6,997 nt of DNA from Planctomycetales bacterium (GTDB taxonomy: Bacteria > Planctomycetota > Phycisphaerae > SM23-33), in the NCBI GenBank assembly GCA_030631085.1, contig DAOVLV010000092.1, forward strand, positions 1 through 6,997. The letters are read 5' to 3'. Position numbers and translations under genes: made by a program. Below the pieces are notes generated by a model. That model saw nothing but the letters and a program-made list of their open reading frames with translations, had not been told where the DNA came from and did not search any database. The stretch's first letter is position 1. Each line of letters opens with the position of its first letter. Shown piece after piece: positions 1 to 5,479 of the stretch.

Positions 1-501
1 ATGGTCGCAGAGAAGAAAAAGCAACTGAAATGCGCGATTTACGCCTGCAGTGCGGTACAAGAGGAATTGGGTCTGCACGGTGCGGCTATGAACGTCGAGA
101 ACGTCAGACCCGACGCCGCTGTCGCCGTCGATGTAACTCACTCCACCGACACGCCCGGAATAGACCTCAAGCAGCACGGCGAGATCAAGTTGGGCAAAGG
201 CCCGACCGTCAGCCTCGGACGGGAAAACCACCCCGTTGTCGTCCATCGTCTTCGGTCGGCTGCGAAAAAGAAAAAAATCAACCTCCAGACCGAGACCTTC
301 AGCCTGACCGGTGGGACGAACGCCCTGGCGATCTACGCCAAGCGCGGCGGCGTACCTTCAGCCATTGTCGGAATACCCAACCGCTATATGCACACCACAG
401 TCGAGATGATCGACCTGAAAGACCTCCAGCGAACAGCCGAGTTGCTGGCCGCCTTCTGCGCCGACGTCAAAAAAGGCGAACGATTCAAGGTGGAAGTATG
501 A
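1..501 (+). CDS. M42 family metallo-aminopeptidase, C-terminal part (5' end outside window)
   Basis: This is the C-terminal 166 residues of an M42 (glutamyl aminopeptidase / cellulase M / TET type) zinc peptidase, which trims N-terminal residues from peptides in the cytoplasm. It aligns without gaps to residues 192-357 of the complete neighbouring gene, with about three quarters of positions identical. The first ATG at position 1 therefore corresponds to the middle of the protein and is not a real start. Visible active-site residues are the Glu pair in QEELG (21-22), the metal-binding Asp44 in VAVDVTH, and His131 in RYMHTTVE. The His and Asp ligands of the N-terminal half lie outside the window. 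One oddity is that the family's GGTDA motif reads GGTNA here (Asn107), while the neighbour keeps Asp. The gene ends 24 bases before the next start, so the two are probably co-transcribed. The family call is firm, but substrate preference cannot be read. Confidence 0.93.
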   Translation: MVAEKKKQLKCAIYACSAVQEELGLHGAAMNVENVRPDAAVAVDVTHSTDTPGIDLKQHGEIKLGKGPTVSLGRENHPVVVHRLRSAAKKKKINLQTETFSLTGGTNALAIYAKRGGVPSAIVGIPNRYMHTTVEMIDLKDLQRTAELLAAFCADVKKGERFKVEV

Positions 502-1596
502 CCGGCTGAAACCAGGAGACAAGAGATGCGCAAAGAATCATTGGAGTTCCTCAGGGAGTTGTTGACGACGCCCAGTCCGTCCGGCTACGAGTCTCGCGGA
601 CAGAGAATCTGGTGCGAGTACGCCTGCAAATTTGCCGACGAGGTTCACACCGACGCCTACGGCAACGCCGTAGCGGTGCTGAATCCCCAGGGGAACCCGA
701 AGATTATGCTCGATGGCCACGCCGACGAGATCGGCCTGATGGTCAAGCACATAGACGACAACGGCTTTGTCTTCTTCCAGCGTGTCGGCGGAGTTGACCC
801 GGCGCTGGTTCGTGGCAAAAGGGTCAACATACACACCGCAAAAGGTGTCGTCCGCGGGGCAACCGGCACCCCATCACCCAACCTGCGGCAGCGCGATGAT
901 AAAGATCCCAAGGTCCCCAAGATGCACGAAATTTTTATAGACATCGGCGCCAAGGATCGTAAAGACGCCGAAAAAAGGGTAGCCGTCGGCGATCCGATCA
1001 CGTTCGCCGATGACTTTGAGATCATCATCGGCAATGTGGCGGTGGCTCGCGGTTTTGACGATCGCGTGGGCACCTGGGCGGTAATAGAGGCGCTTCGCCT
1101 GGCGGCCGCCGGGAAGAAAGAATTGAAATGCGCGATCTATGCGTGCAGTTCCATCCAGGAAGAAGTGGGTGCGGTGGGTGCGGCCATGAACGTCGCCAAC
1201 GTCAGGCCCAACGCCGCCGTCGCCGTTGATGTTACTCACGCCACCGACACGCCCGGAATCGACGTTAAACAGCACGGCGAGGTCAAACTCGGCAAAGGCC
1301 CCACGATCAGCCTCGGACGGGAAAACCACCCCACTCTCGCCTGGCGACTACGTAAGGTCGCAAAGGCACGCAAAATCCCAATTCAGATCGAAGCCTTCAA
1401 GCCGACCGGTGGGACGGACGCCCTGCCCATATACAGCAAGGAGGGCGGGATTCCCTCGGTCGTGCTGGGCGTCCCCAACCGCTACATGCACACCACCGTC
1501 GAAATAATCGATCTGAAAGACCTACAGCGTACAGCCGAATTGCTGGCCGCCTTCTGCACCGATGTCAAAAAAGGCGAACGATTCAAAGTAAAAGTG
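25..1596 (+). repeat. Tandem gene duplication (M42 C-terminal halves, 25-498 and 1123-1596)
   Basis: The stretches 25-498 and 1123-1596 encode colinear, gap-free protein segments with about 75% identical residues. The similarity is strongest in the last 30 codons, from IDLKDLQRTAELLAAFC to the KKGERFKV tail, where the DNA is also nearly identical. This is a direct repeat from tandem gene duplication. Whether the 5' half of the first copy is also duplicated cannot be seen, because it lies outside the window. Confidence 0.85.
514..519 (+). promoter_or_regulatory. Ribosome binding site of the second M42 gene
   Basis: AGGAGA lies 6 bases before the ATG at 526, in the short gap between the two M42 genes. 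It supports that start and independent translation initiation on a shared transcript. Confidence 0.75.
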
Positions 1597-1599
1597 TAG
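526..1599 (+). CDS. M42 family metallo-aminopeptidase (complete)
   Basis: This is a complete 357-residue M42 peptidase, a normal length for this family of dinuclear-metal aminopeptidases that form large cytoplasmic tetrahedral (TET) complexes and degrade short peptides. The expected active-site signature is intact. His65 and Asp67 lie in DGHADEIG, the Asp pair 178-179 in GFDDRVG, Glu212-Glu213 in IQEEVG, Asp235 in VAVDVTH, and His322 in RYMHTTVE. The GGTDA motif is at about 295-299. The segment between about residues 70 and 165 is the inserted beta-barrel (dimerisation/PDZ-like) domain typical of M42, including FIDIGAKDRKDAE. The ATG at 526 has AGGAGA at 514-519. The preceding gene is a close tandem paralog, and the two C-termini are nearly identical, which suggests a recent duplication or gene conversion. 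Family members include leucyl-, glutamyl- and lysyl-aminopeptidases, and specificity is not decidable from sequence alone. Confidence 0.96.
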   Translation: MRKESLEFLRELLTTPSPSGYESRGQRIWCEYACKFADEVHTDAYGNAVAVLNPQGNPKIMLDGHADEIGLMVKHIDDNGFVFFQRVGGVDPALVRGKRVNIHTAKGVVRGATGTPSPNLRQRDDKDPKVPKMHEIFIDIGAKDRKDAEKRVAVGDPITFADDFEIIIGNVAVARGFDDRVGTWAVIEALRLAAAGKKELKCAIYACSSIQEEVGAVGAAMNVANVRPNAAVAVDVTHATDTPGIDVKQHGEVKLGKGPTISLGRENHPTLAWRLRKVAKARKIPIQIEAFKPTGGTDALPIYSKEGGIPSVVLGVPNRYMHTTVEIIDLKDLQRTAELLAAFCTDVKKGERFKVKV

Positions 1600-1605
1600 T
1601 AGTCA

Positions 1606-1638
1606 GTAGCCCGTTTAGCCGCCGACGGCACGTCGGCG
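1606..1638 (+). repeat. Intergenic stem-loop, possible dispersed repeat
   Basis: A perfect 8-bp stem, CGCCGACG (1620-1627) with CGTCGGCG (1631-1638), closes a 3-base GCA loop between the second M42 gene and the dehydrogenase gene. A GTAG tetranucleotide lies upstream at 1606-1609. No T-run follows, so it is not a classic intrinsic terminator, although such a strong stem could still protect or attenuate the transcript. The arrangement resembles short dispersed palindromes. With one copy in the window, membership in a repeat family is inference. Confidence 0.5.
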
Positions 1639-1665
1639 TATAGCGAGACACAAGTAACAATCTTC

Positions 1666-2409
1666 ATGGAACTGACCGGCAAAATCGCGTTGGTAACAGG
1701 TTCTGCCAAGCGTATCGGAAAGGCGATTGCTCTGGCCTTGGCCCACGCCGGAGCCGACGTGATTATTCATTACAACCGCTCGCAGGCCGACGCCAAAGCA
1801 ACGGCCGGTTGTTGTAGGCTGGGACGAAGCGAAGCGGAGTCCCACCTTTGTATTCCTATCCAGGCAGACCTGTCGAAACCCGAACAAATCGAGGCTATGT
1901 TTGTGGCTGTGGGCGAGAAATTCGGCCGGCTTGACGTGCTGGTCAATAACGCCGCCATCTTCAAACGCACGCCGTTAGAAACGCTGTCGGCTGAAGATTG
2001 GGACTCGCAGATGAACCTCAACGCCCGCGCACCGGCATTGTGCATCACCCACGCCCTGCCGCTGATGAACGACGGCGGAGCCATCATCAACATCACCGAC
2101 ATCGCAGCCGAGACTTCCTTGGCGGGATACCCCGCCTATTGCGCATCCAAAGCCGCACTGCTGGCACTGACTAAAAGCGCCGCAAAAGCACTGGCTGACA
2201 GGGGCATCCGTGTCAACGCCGTCGCGCCGGGCGCGATCCTCTGGGCCGATGACATTTCGGAAGCGGAAAAGCAGACCGTTTTAGACAATATCCCTTTGAA
2301 ACGTCTCGGCTGTCCCGACGACATCGCCGAAGCAGTCGTCTTCCTCATCCAACAGGACTACATCACCGGACAAACCCTCCGCATCGACGGAGGGTGGTAT
2401 ATGGGATAA
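1666..2409 (+). CDS. Short-chain dehydrogenase/reductase, pteridine reductase (PTR1/FolM)-like
   Basis: This 247-residue Rossmann-fold NAD(P)H-dependent reductase belongs to the classical SDR family. The cofactor loop TGSAKRIG is at 11-18, and HYNRS at 35-39 resembles the NADPH 2'-phosphate-binding HYHRS of PTR1. VNNAA is at 93-97, Asn119 is in NLNA, and the catalytic YCASK gives Tyr158 and Lys162. The position 13 residues before Tyr, normally Ser, is Asp145 in NITD. This is the Asp-Tyr-Lys arrangement of pteridine reductases and FolM, so reduction of a pterin (dihydromonapterin or dihydrofolate type) is the leading guess. A 3-oxoacyl-ACP-reductase-like role is less likely. The C-terminal ITGQTLRIDGGW (233-244) is typical of the family. 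Residues about 50-61 are encoded by a REP-like element in frame, making the loop after helix C about 5 residues longer than in relatives. The ATG has no clear Shine-Dalgarno sequence. Confidence 0.93.
   Translation: MELTGKIALVTGSAKRIGKAIALALAHAGADVIIHYNRSQADAKATAGCCRLGRSEAESHLCIPIQADLSKPEQIEAMFVAVGEKFGRLDVLVNNAAIFKRTPLETLSAEDWDSQMNLNARAPALCITHALPLMNDGGAIINITDIAAETSLAGYPAYCASKAALLALTKSAAKALADRGIRVNAVAPGAILWADDISEAEKQTVLDNIPLKRLGCPDDIAEAVVFLIQQDYITGQTLRIDGGWYMG
1814..1848 (+). repeat. REP-like palindromic element inside the SDR gene (copy A)
   Basis: The element begins with GTAG (1814-1817) and folds into an imperfect hairpin. AGG (1816-1818) pairs with CCT (1845-1847) and TGGGAC (1820-1825) pairs with GTCCCA (1839-1844). 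C1819 is bulged, and the loop at 1826-1838 is gaagcgaagcgga. The same sequence recurs at 6033-6066 with the same bulge. Its A1824-T1840 pair is replaced there by C-G, a compensatory change. A 5' GTAG plus a bulged hairpin is the hallmark of REP elements mobilised by RAYT (IS200-like tyrosine) transposases. No RAYT gene is in the window, so that link is inference. The element is read through in frame as part of the dehydrogenase. Confidence 0.75.
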
Positions 2410-2413
2410 CAAG

Positions 2414-2428
2414 GGCCGAGGTGCGGCC
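2414..2428. terminator. Weak hairpin between convergent genes
   Basis: GGCCG (2414-2418) pairs with CGGCC (2424-2428) over a 5-base loop, in the 36-base gap between the converging dehydrogenase and J-domain genes. The position fits a shared terminator. The stem is short and no T-run follows on either side, so the role is tentative. Confidence 0.25.
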
Positions 2429-2445
2429 GGAGCCGTGCTATGGGT

Positions 2446-3081
2446 CTATTTCTTCGGTAGTTTGGCGGCTTCTGTCCTGCCGCTAGGCAGGGCACGCTGG
2501 CAGGCGAGTCGGATTTGCGAAACGAGGTAAACTGCCTGCCGCGTCAGTATGATCGCGATGATCGTAGCAGTAACGGAGACAACGTAAATTCCCAAAGGCA
2601 CCATGGCGAATATCATTACCTCCAGCGCGCTGAGCGATTCCCACGACCTGCCGCCCAGGAAAAAATCACTCATCAGGTACACCATCAGGAACGTGATAAC
2701 CATTGCGATTGCCCAGAAGCATACGAACAGCAGGTTCTCGTTCGTCGTCGGCAGGGAGAACTTTCGGGCGCCAAACTGGTTCAGCCATGACATATCGCTC
2801 CCAGGCCTGACCTTTACGAATCCGCTGAACGGTTTCGTCCAATTCTTCATGGCCATTTCCTGGGGAGTGAACTTATGCCCGGCGATACCTTTACAGCGGG
2901 AATTCAAGGCCACTCGGTACACCTGCGTTATCCTGTGGAATCTCCTGGCGGCTCTGGGATCGTCGGGGCAGCAGTCGGGATGGCATCCGAGAACGGCCTT
3001 GCGGTAGGCGCGCATTATGTCCTCAATGCTGGTTTCGGGCGTAACCCCGAGGAGTTCAAAAATTATATCCTCCGTTATCAT
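2446..3081 (-). CDS. Membrane-anchored J-domain (DnaJ-like) protein
   Basis: This is a 211-residue protein with an N-terminal J domain (about residues 3-62). ITEDIIFELLGV is helix I, and the AYRKAV segment leads to the HPD motif at 34-36 (CHPDCCP). Helix III with RRFHRITQVYRVAL follows. HPD is the motif that stimulates the ATPase of DnaK/Hsp70. After a linker rich in basic and aromatic residues there are two hydrophobic segments (about 117-137 and 153-179) and a short basic tail, so it should be a double-spanning inner-membrane protein with its J domain in the cytoplasm. No Gly/Phe region or zinc-finger repeats are present, so it is not a canonical DnaJ and probably recruits Hsp70 to a specific membrane client. 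The frame is open further upstream to 3252, but the ATG at 3081 sits directly before the J domain and is preferred. No Shine-Dalgarno sequence is evident. The C-terminal codons include a palindromic element (2476-2505). Confidence 0.82.
   Translation of the reverse strand: MITEDIIFELLGVTPETSIEDIMRAYRKAVLGCHPDCCPDDPRAARRFHRITQVYRVALNSRCKGIAGHKFTPQEMAMKNWTKPFSGFVKVRPGSDMSWLNQFGARKFSLPTTNENLLFVCFWAIAMVITFLMVYLMSDFFLGGRSWESLSALEVMIFAMVPLGIYVVSVTATIIAIILTRQAVYLVSQIRLACQRALPSGRTEAAKLPKK
2476..2505 (-). repeat. Palindromic element within the J-domain gene's 3' coding end
   Basis: CCTGCC (2476-2481) and GGCAGG (2486-2491) form a perfect 6-bp stem with a 4-base loop. A second GGCAG at 2499-2503 could compete for the same CTGCC arm. 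The element encodes residues 193-202 of the J-domain protein, beyond the last membrane segment. It looks like a dispersed GC-rich repeat read through as protein. Only one copy is in the window, so repeat status is inference. Confidence 0.4.
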
Positions 3082-3175
3082 GGTATTATTATAAATTTTC
3101 CCTTTGGACTGTTGCCGATTCCACATCAGACATATCAACCCATATTTTACCCTCCCCTGCTTCTCGTTAAGGTGG

Positions 3176-3204
3176 AAAATATAAAAAATCTCGCCTACTG
3201 CCAA
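3176..3204 (-). promoter_or_regulatory. Possible sigma70-type promoter of the J-domain gene
   Basis: Read on the minus strand, TTGGCA (3199-3204) and TATTTT (3176-3181) are separated by 17 bases, about 90 bases upstream of the preferred start at 3081. The region is clearly AT-richer than its surroundings. This is pattern matching only. Confidence 0.3.
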
Positions 3205-3246
3205 GACAGCACGGTTGCCGGATGACACTCTCCTGCAGATGACCTG

Positions 3247-3273
3247 TTGCAATTTCCGTCAAATTGTTATAGT
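3247..3273 (+). promoter_or_regulatory. Possible promoter of the nadB operon
   Basis: TTGCAA (3247-3252) and TATAGT (3268-3273) are separated by 15 bases, shorter than the ideal 17. Transcription would start only a few bases before the ATG at 3284, giving a nearly leaderless mRNA. This would fit the lack of a Shine-Dalgarno sequence there. It is weak evidence. Confidence 0.3.
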
Positions 3274-3283
3274 AACGCCGATT

Positions 3284-4918
3284 ATGGACCAGCCATATTT
3301 ACAACGTCGGTATCTGTTGAGTTTCGACAGCAGGGACATCGGGCACATCTTCACGGACGTGCTGGTGGTCGGTGCAGGCGCTGCCGGTCTGCGGGCAGCA
3401 CTGGCGTCAGCCGACGACATCCAGGTACTTGTCCTGACCAAAGGCGATCCCGCTCAATCCAACACCTACCAGGCCCAGGGCGGAATCGCTGCGGTAATGG
3501 CTGACGACGATTCAATCGAAGCGCACATAGCCGACACTATCGCCTGCGCAGTCGAGCTTGGCGATGAGGAAGTAATCCGCCGGATGGTTTCCCGTGCCCC
3601 CGGCGCTATCGCCGAGATGATCGAATGGGGTCTGCCCGCCGACACCGAGAACGGTAAGGTCGCTCTCGGACGAGAAGGCGCACACTCCGCCGACCGCATC
3701 GTCCACGCACACGGCGACGCCACGGGAAAACACCTCGCCGAGATGCTCATCGCTCGCGCGAAGACCCATGACAATATCAAGATATTCGACAACTGCTTCG
3801 TCGTGGACCTGATAACAAACGACGATGACGGAGCCGTCGTCGGTGCGATTACGTTCCATAACCGCTACGGCCTGCAGATGATCTGGGCGAAGCAGACGAT
3901 CCTCGCCGCCGGCGGAGCCGGAATGCTCTGGCGCGAAACCTCCAACCCCCCCTGCTCGACCGCCGACGCTGTCGCACTGGCATTCCGTGCCGGTGCGGAA
4001 CTGGCCGAGATGGAAATGATGCAGTTCCACCCCACTACTCTCTACATCGCCGGGGCGACCCGTGCCCTGATAAGCGAGGCCGTTCGCGGCGAGGGAGCGT
4101 ACCTCATCGACCACGACGGATACCGCTTTATGGGCGATTACCACGCCGACGGCGAATTAGCGCCCCGCGACATCGTCAGCAGGGCCATCGCCGCACAAAC
4201 GGCAAAGACCGGTTCGACGCATGTATTCCTCGACGTTCGCCACATCGGCGAGGAACGGTTCAAACGCCGATTCCCGCAAATTTACCAACTCTGCGCGGAT
4301 TTCGACATCGATATCGCCAAAGACCTCATCCCCGTCCGACCGGCTGCTCATTACATGATCGGCGGCGTCAAGGCCGATGGCGAGGGAAGAACTTCCCTGC
4401 CGGGATTGTGGTCCTGCGGAGAAGCAGCCTGCACCGGTCTGCACGGAGCAAACCGCCTGGCGAGCAATTCCCTGCTGGAGACTCTGGTAGCCGGTAAGGC
4501 TTGTGGCCTGGGCGCAACCGCCGAAGCCAAACACGCCAATACAAAACTCACCGCCCGACGAATCATCTCGGACAATCCGCATTCCGACCGTACCGAACTG
4601 GACTTATCCGATATTCGCAATTCGCTGCGGTCGATGATGTGGCGGAATGCCGGTATCGTCCGCTCCGGTGCAAGGCTGACCGAAACAAAGGAGATTATCG
4701 GCTTCTGGGGAAGGTACGTCATGGACAAGGAGTTTTTCGACCCCGCCGGGTGGGAGGTCCAGAACATGCTGACAGCCTCGATGCTGGTCGTCGAGTGCGC
4801 CTTCCGCCGGACAGAAACCAGAGGCGTCCACTATCGAAAAGACTTCCCCGAAACAGACCCAGCCTGGGCAAGACGACAAATCCTACGAAGAACAGAACAG
4901 CAATTGGTGGTTATGTAA
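3284..4918 (+). CDS. nadB: L-aspartate oxidase (quinolinate synthase subunit B)
   Basis: This 544-residue cytoplasmic FAD enzyme oxidises L-aspartate to iminoaspartate, using oxygen or fumarate as acceptor, the first step of de novo NAD synthesis. NadA then condenses the product to quinolinate. The FAD-binding VVGAGAAGL is at 28-36, followed by the NTYQAQGGIAAV flavin loop (60-71). The substrate-site residues of the NadB/fumarate-reductase family are present: Glu131 in GREGAHS, His249 in FHPTTL, Arg268-Gly-Glu270 in VRGEGA, Arg295 in PRDIVSRAI, His356 in AHYMIGG and Arg391 in GANRLASNSLLE. The helical C-terminal domain covers about 440-540. Length matches E. coli NadB. The ATG at 3284 (MDQPYLQRRY) is chosen because the family begins near there; the frame is open to a TTG at 3215, whose extra 23 residues look non-coding. 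nadA and nadC are not in the window. A 10-base gap joins it to the small genes downstream. Confidence 0.97.
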   Translation: MDQPYLQRRYLLSFDSRDIGHIFTDVLVVGAGAAGLRAALASADDIQVLVLTKGDPAQSNTYQAQGGIAAVMADDDSIEAHIADTIACAVELGDEEVIRRMVSRAPGAIAEMIEWGLPADTENGKVALGREGAHSADRIVHAHGDATGKHLAEMLIARAKTHDNIKIFDNCFVVDLITNDDDGAVVGAITFHNRYGLQMIWAKQTILAAGGAGMLWRETSNPPCSTADAVALAFRAGAELAEMEMMQFHPTTLYIAGATRALISEAVRGEGAYLIDHDGYRFMGDYHADGELAPRDIVSRAIAAQTAKTGSTHVFLDVRHIGEERFKRRFPQIYQLCADFDIDIAKDLIPVRPAAHYMIGGVKADGEGRTSLPGLWSCGEAACTGLHGANRLASNSLLETLVAGKACGLGATAEAKHANTKLTARRIISDNPHSDRTELDLSDIRNSLRSMMWRNAGIVRSGARLTETKEIIGFWGRYVMDKEFFDPAGWEVQNMLTASMLVVECAFRRTETRGVHYRKDFPETDPAWARRQILRRTEQQLVVM

Positions 4919-4922
4919 GGAA
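4917..4922 (+). promoter_or_regulatory. Ribosome binding site overlapping the nadB stop codon
   Basis: AAGGAA overlaps the last two bases of the nadB TAA and lies 6 bases before the ATG at 4929. This supports that start and translational coupling to nadB. An ATG at 4924 is in another frame and is not used. Confidence 0.6.
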
Positions 4923-4928
4923 TATGCA

Positions 4929-5255
4929 ATGGCCCGTTTCCCCTGCCCATATCTGCATGGTGAAGTTGAATTGACAGAAGAGCGAGAGCATCATATTGCC
5001 GATCATCATCCCGATTTGCTTCCGGAACATCGCCAATGTATTATGGATACGTTGGCGGAACCTGATCAGGTTCGTCGTAGTTCACGGATGGGCAATGCAA
5101 GGTTATTTGCCCGCTGGTTTGACGATGTTAGAAGCGGCAAGAACGTTGTTGTTGTAGTCGTCAGCGATCCCGGACCAAACGAACGGCATTGGGTCATTAC
5201 CGCTTATATCGCCAAGAAACTGGCTGAAGGAGAAATCGAATGGCCGAAAAGATGA
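4929..5255 (+). CDS. Small uncharacterised protein, possible BECR-fold nuclease toxin
   Basis: This 108-residue soluble protein has no signal peptide or membrane segment. It starts with CPYLHGEVELTEEREHHIAD, a helix with two His pairs (21-22 and 26-27). The segment VRRSSRMGNARLFARWFDD (48-66) follows, then a strong beta strand VVVVVV (73-78), and finally RHWVITAYIAKK (86-97). A His-bearing N-terminal helix followed by strands and a terminal H-x-VITAY strand resembles small RNases of the barnase/EndoU/colicin/RelE-like (BECR) group, such as DUF4258 relatives. This is a fold-level impression. The downstream gene is a DUF2283 protein, a family often found beside such putative toxins. That context suggests a toxin-first toxin-antitoxin pair, overlapping by 16 bases. 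It starts 10 bases after nadB with a good ribosome binding site. It is clearly a gene, but its function is unproven. Confidence 0.75.
   Translation: MARFPCPYLHGEVELTEEREHHIADHHPDLLPEHRQCIMDTLAEPDQVRRSSRMGNARLFARWFDDVRSGKNVVVVVVSDPGPNERHWVITAYIAKKLAEGEIEWPKR
5227..5233 (+). promoter_or_regulatory. Ribosome binding site that decides the DUF2283 start
   Basis: AAGGAGA, inside the upstream gene, lies 6 bases before the ATG at 5240. It is 18 bases from the alternative in-frame ATG at 5252, so 5240 is favoured. Confidence 0.7.
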
Positions 5256-5479
5256 CTTTTCAATACGACCGTGAATCGGACATTCTCTACATTAACACAT
5301 GCCCTCCATATGCGGAACAGGAATCCGAGGAACTCGGAGATGAAGTAATCGCGCGTATGAACCCGGCCACCGGTGAAATCGAGAATGTCGAAGTCCTCTT
5401 CTTCTCCACCCGACTGCTGCGAAAAGATATGTTTGAACTCCCCGTAACAGCCGATATGCATCTGGTTAAAGAAATATGA
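5240..5479 (+). CDS. DUF2283 family protein, possible antitoxin
   Basis: This 79-residue protein shows the DUF2283 pattern: an initial FQYDRESDILYI strand pair (7-18), an acidic stretch around EQESEELGDEVIARM (25-39), and TGEIENVEVLFFS (44-56). The family is small, all beta or nearly so, and of unknown biochemical function. From general knowledge it often sits beside DUF4258-like putative toxins and is predicted to be an antitoxin. The strongly acidic composition here fits a partner that neutralises a basic RNA-binding protein. The start overlaps the preceding gene by 16 bases, and an in-frame ATG at 5252 forms an ATGA with its stop. The stop codon overlaps the next gene's ATG by 4 bases. All this indicates tightly coupled translation. 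Confidence 0.85.
   Translation: MAEKMTFQYDRESDILYINTCPPYAEQESEELGDEVIARMNPATGEIENVEVLFFSTRLLRKDMFELPVTADMHLVKEI

Noticed and set aside
1..501. The first M42 segment as a pseudogene or standalone half-protein
   Set aside because: The window edge cuts it at a point matching residue 192 of the intact copy, so truncation by the window is the simplest explanation.
874..1329. A minus-strand open frame opposite the M42 gene
   Set aside because: The plus-strand frame carries intact catalytic motifs, and the antisense product matches no recognisable family.
2603..3007. Plus-strand open frames across the J-domain gene
   Set aside because: The minus-strand frame shows a J domain with HPD and two coherent membrane helices; the plus frames show no domain.
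3082..3252. N-terminal extension of the J-domain protein up to 3252
   Set aside because: The added residues are not domain-like and cross the AT-rich region with a possible promoter. The J domain begins right after the ATG at 3081.
3215..3283. N-terminal extension of nadB from a TTG at 3215
   Set aside because: The 23 added residues (including CCNFRQ) do not resemble NadB, and the candidate promoter lies inside this stretch. The ATG at 3284 fits the family start.
3512..4144. A 210-codon open frame on the minus strand opposite nadB
   Set aside because: It is antisense to the strongly conserved nadB coding region and has a low-complexity Val/Gly/Asp-rich translation typical of a shadow frame in GC-rich DNA.
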